Below, in pieces: positions 62,330-64,000 of a DNA stretch of 64,000 nucleotides. The translations under genes and the position numbers were made by a program. The notes beneath the pieces are model-generated. The model saw only the letters and a list, made by a program, of their open reading frames with translations. It did no database searches and had not been told where the DNA came from. Source of the stretch: an uncultured Collinsella sp. GTDB taxonomy: Bacteria > Actinomycetota > Coriobacteriia > Coriobacteriales > Coriobacteriaceae. Where the stretch lies: contig CABUSV010000010.1 of the NCBI GenBank assembly GCA_902494345.1, positions 1-64,000 of the forward strand, written 5' to 3'. The first letter of the stretch is position 1, and each line of letters opens with the position of its first letter.

Positions 62330-62451
62330 GGGGAAGTATTTACCGAGGATTCTATAGATACACAAAAGAAAAGGCAAGAAAAGCCCTAGTTTGCTATTGC
62401 AATCGGGAAAAGATTACCTATACTCTGAATTGCACAGGGAAGAAGTTCCCT
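62330..62451. promoter_or_regulatory. Three operators of the CI/Cro-like switch
   Basis: Sites of 16 bp: GGGGAAGTATTTACCG (62330), CGGGAAAAGATTACCT (62404) and AGGGAAGAAGTTCCCT (62436). They share GGGAA, a 6-bp centre and TT(A/C)CC. The second and third are 32 bp apart (three turns) and the first is 74 bp away (seven turns), so they would lie on one face of the helix. Confidence 0.7.
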
Positions 62452-62470
62452 ATTTCAGAAGGAGGAAAAG

Positions 62471-62698
62471 ATGAAGTTTTCGAAGGACGAGTTCGGAGCG
62501 AACCTGCGCGCCGCCCGCGCTCGCGCCGATATGTCTCAGGAGCAGCTGGCCAACAAGGCGGGGCTCTCGGCATCTTCAATCATCGGCTACGAGAACGGCT
62601 CGATGGTTCCAGGTGTCGACAAGGCCTACGCCATCGCCCAGGCCCTCGGATGCACGCCCAACGACCTGATGGGCTGGAACACGGACGAGGCCGCATAG
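62471..62698 (+). CDS. Cro-like XRE regulator
   Basis: 75-aa protein. The helix-turn-helix MSQEQLANKAGLSASSIIGYE is centred on SQEQLANKAGLSASSIIGY, followed by AYAIAQALGCTPNDLMGWN. The ATG is seven bases after GAAGGAGG. It is divergent from the CI-like gene across the three operators and upstream of a run of small genes that likely form its operon. Confidence 0.85.
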   Translation: MKFSKDEFGANLRAARARADMSQEQLANKAGLSASSIIGYENGSMVPGVDKAYAIAQALGCTPNDLMGWNTDEAA

Positions 62699-62714
62699 GG
62701 ATGGGGGAAGAGGA

Positions 62715-62999
62715 ATGACAGGCAAGAGCTACGAGCTGCCCGACGACATCACGACGCTGGGCGGCATGGTGACGTGGGCCGACAAGGACGCCGAGTGGCA
62801 CACGGAGGTGTTCGAGTTTTTGGACGACGCGCGCGACGTGTTCCGCAAGCACGTGCTGTGCGGCGACGTCGCCTACCTGGGGCGCCTTGTCGGGCTAGAC
62901 CGCAAGCAGGCGCTCGATTTTGCCTACGACGCCTTCGAGATCGACCCCGCGCCGGGTGAGTGGCCGTTCGGGCTGGGCGCCTGCGGGGCTGCGCGGTGA
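62715..62999 (+). CDS. Hypothetical protein, 94 aa
   Basis: Acidic soluble protein (ELPDDITTLGG, DKDAEWHTEVFEFLDDARDV) with a helical, Cys-containing middle and a Gly/Ala tail. ATG after GGGGGAAGAGGA. It follows the Cro-like gene by 16 bp and overlaps the next gene. No family recognised; position suggests an early-operon gene of the element. Confidence 0.6.
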   Translation: MTGKSYELPDDITTLGGMVTWADKDAEWHTEVFEFLDDARDVFRKHVLCGDVAYLGRLVGLDRKQALDFAYDAFEIDPAPGEWPFGLGACGAAR

Positions 63000-63145
63000 C
63001 CCGGGCGCTGCTGGCCTCTGCCGTCGTGATGGACGCCGCCGGCTGGATATGCGCCGCGCAGGGGGCCTACGGCCTCGCGCGGGTGTGCTTCTCGGCCGCC
63101 GTGCCGTTCATCGCGGCGTGGGCGCTCGCCTCGCTTCGGGGGTGA
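62996..63145 (+). CDS. Small two-helix membrane protein
   Basis: 49-aa frame starting at GTG that overlaps the previous stop (GTGA). It has two hydrophobic segments, ALLASAVVMDAAGWICAA and ARVCFSAAVPFIAAWALA. This hairpin-like pattern is common in small phage and plasmid membrane proteins. There is no strong ribosome site; translational coupling is assumed. Confidence 0.5.
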   Translation: MTRALLASAVVMDAAGWICAAQGAYGLARVCFSAAVPFIAAWALASLRG

Positions 63146-63259
63146 GGCCCCTTCCCCGAGGCGGCACCGGTCCCGGCGGGCTCCGTTAACCATCCGCCGG
63201 GCGTTCCAGCCGGTGCCGTGCCGGGGGAGGGTCCGCCCTACGCCCGACCCAAAAAAAGA

Positions 63260-63293
63260 GCCTCCCGCAGCGTTAGGACCGTACGCGGGAGGC
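63260..63293 (-). terminator. Terminator-like hairpin facing the minus strand
   Basis: GCCTCCCGC and GCGGGAGGC with a 16-nt loop; on the minus strand the stem is followed by CTCTTTTTTT. No minus-strand gene is adjacent, so it may end an antisense or small RNA. Between 63146 and 63314 nothing else is seen. Confidence 0.5.
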
Positions 63294-63314
63294 CGACCTG
63301 AAAGGAGGTCATCC

Positions 63315-63575
63315 ATGGATGATACCAGTAAGAAGCCCCAGACGTTTAGAGCACTTGCGGCCGAGCTCAAGTTGCCGCGCAAGCTGCTGTACACGCTCGA
63401 CGAGGTGTCGCGCGTGCTGGGGGTGCCCTACAACACCCTTCGAGACGAATGCACCGCGCGCAGGCTCACCTACTGCCTGCCCGACGGCCGCTGCCGCGGC
63501 TACCTGGTGCGCCCCGAGTGGGTCGACGAGTGGATCGAGGAGGGAACCCATGAGCGAGATTCTTTTGCTGCTTAG
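63315..63575 (+). CDS. MerR/excisionase-like DNA-binding protein
   Basis: 86-aa protein with AAAGGAGG six bases before the ATG. It contains TLDEVSRVLGVPYNTLRDECTARRL and GYLVRPEWVDEWIEE, the HTH_17 (MerR/Xis) pattern of excisionases. It may direct the integrase at 58210 or regulate the element. It overlaps the next gene by 26 bp. Confidence 0.75.
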   Translation: MDDTSKKPQTFRALAAELKLPRKLLYTLDEVSRVLGVPYNTLRDECTARRLTYCLPDGRCRGYLVRPEWVDEWIEEGTHERDSFAA

Positions 63576-63708
63576 CGACCGGGTGTCGGCCTGGTGGGGA
63601 ACGTTGTCCGAGCGGACGCAGAGCGTTGTGTGCGCCGTCGTGATGCTCGCGCTCTTTGCCATCGCCGGCGCCATCGAGGGGACCACCCCGAGCGGGATGT
63701 ACTACTAG
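63550..63708 (+). CDS. Small single-pass membrane protein
   Basis: 52-aa frame starting at ATG after GGAGGGAACCC, overlapping the excisionase-like gene in another frame. It has an amphipathic start (MSEILLLLSDRVSAWW) and a helix VVCAVVMLALFAIAGAI. Role unknown. Confidence 0.55.
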   Translation: MSEILLLLSDRVSAWWGTLSERTQSVVCAVVMLALFAIAGAIEGTTPSGMYY

Positions 63709-63718
63709 GAGGAATGAC

Positions 63719-64000
63719 ATGCAGTTTGAGAAGAGGGCCGTGCGCCTGGGCGATATCCGCCCCAGCGAGCAGAACCCGCGCGAGGACTTCGGCGACATCG
63801 GCGCCCTGGCCCGCAGCATCGAGGCGACCGGCGGCGAGCCGCTGAACCCGCCCGTGGTCGTGGCGGACGGCAACGTCTACCGCATCGTGGACGGCGAGCG
63901 CCGCTACCGCGCGTTGTCGTCGCTCTACGGGGAGGACCGCGATGTGTCCGCGCTGGTGGCGGAGAGCATGGACGAGGCCAATGAGCTCGTGGCCATGCTC
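63719..64000 (+). CDS. ParB-like nuclease/partition protein (partial, C-terminus off window)
   Basis: The visible 94 codons form the N-terminal ParB/Srx domain: the LGDIRPSEQNPREDF segment, then ALARSIEATGGEPLNPPVVV and the box YRIVDGERRYRALS. The start is ATG after AGGAGG. Such proteins are common in phages, plasmids and ICEs and may bind DNA in partition or regulate replication. It continues beyond the window. Confidence 0.88.
   Translation, partial: MQFEKRAVRLGDIRPSEQNPREDFGDIGALARSIEATGGEPLNPPVVVADGNVYRIVDGERRYRALSSLYGEDRDVSALVAESMDEANELVAML

Overview
The window looks like a chromosome segment of a gut actinobacterium of the class Coriobacteriia, most probably Collinsella. This is inferred from the high-GC codon use, the gene content (a second type IIA topoisomerase pair, a CD1871A/NapH/TlpA redox cluster, a TetR-controlled deiminase locus) and many dispersed hairpin repeats. 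No 16S or marker gene is present, so the genus is an inference.

Layout. 1-4 kb: divergent topoisomerase IV-like pair (parE then parC, minus strand; parC runs off the left edge). 4-12 kb: DUF4143 ATPase, a lipoprotein, a LuxR regulator, an OmpR/histidine-kinase pair, and a membrane redox cluster (48-aa CXXC protein, NapH-like ferredoxin, thioredoxin-like lipoprotein). 12.4-15.6 kb: a large fused ABC transporter. 15.7-21.7 kb: a TetR-governed module with an atypical agmatine-deiminase-like enzyme, an atypical carbamoyltransferase and two paralogous MFS permeases. 22-37 kb: housekeeping and sensing genes (dus, glutaredoxin, trmO, MalY-like lyase, a solute-binding protein plus hybrid kinase, a BvgS-like kinase, K+ channel, LOG protein, CLC channel). 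Several families of non-coding hairpin repeats and a 230-bp MITE lie between these genes.

37-44.7 kb is decayed, transposon-rich DNA: an IS256 remnant, a methyltransferase pseudogene with a nonsense codon, other fragments, and an intact IS21-family element. Within it are a 27-aa Cys-containing peptide gene translationally coupled to a DUF2975/HTH pair.

45-53.5 kb is the most notable region, a lower-GC class III lanthipeptide locus. It holds a LanKC synthetase (lyase, kinase and cyclase domains), two 43-aa precursors that each carry the leader motif LLQLQ and two Ser-x-x-Ser-x-x-Cys core motifs, an ABC ATPase plus FtsX-like permease, a fused ABC exporter, and a convergent radical SAM/SPASM enzyme. 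The two precursors predict two labionin/lanthionine rings each. The synthetase would phosphorylate, eliminate and cyclise the core, and the transporters would export it or give immunity. No leader peptidase is visible.

53.7-58 kb: a sigma-factor/MazF deletion chimera, an EamA transporter, a GntR-ABC (Ytr-like) operon with its operator, and an exact 80-bp-period tandem array of palindromic units. 58.2-64 kb: the start of an integrated element that begins beside the fourth unit of that array. It contains a tyrosine integrase, a DUF3644 gene bounded by similar 45-bp repeats, a CI/Cro-like switch with three operators, a MerR/excisionase-like protein, small membrane proteins and a ParB-like protein running off the right edge.
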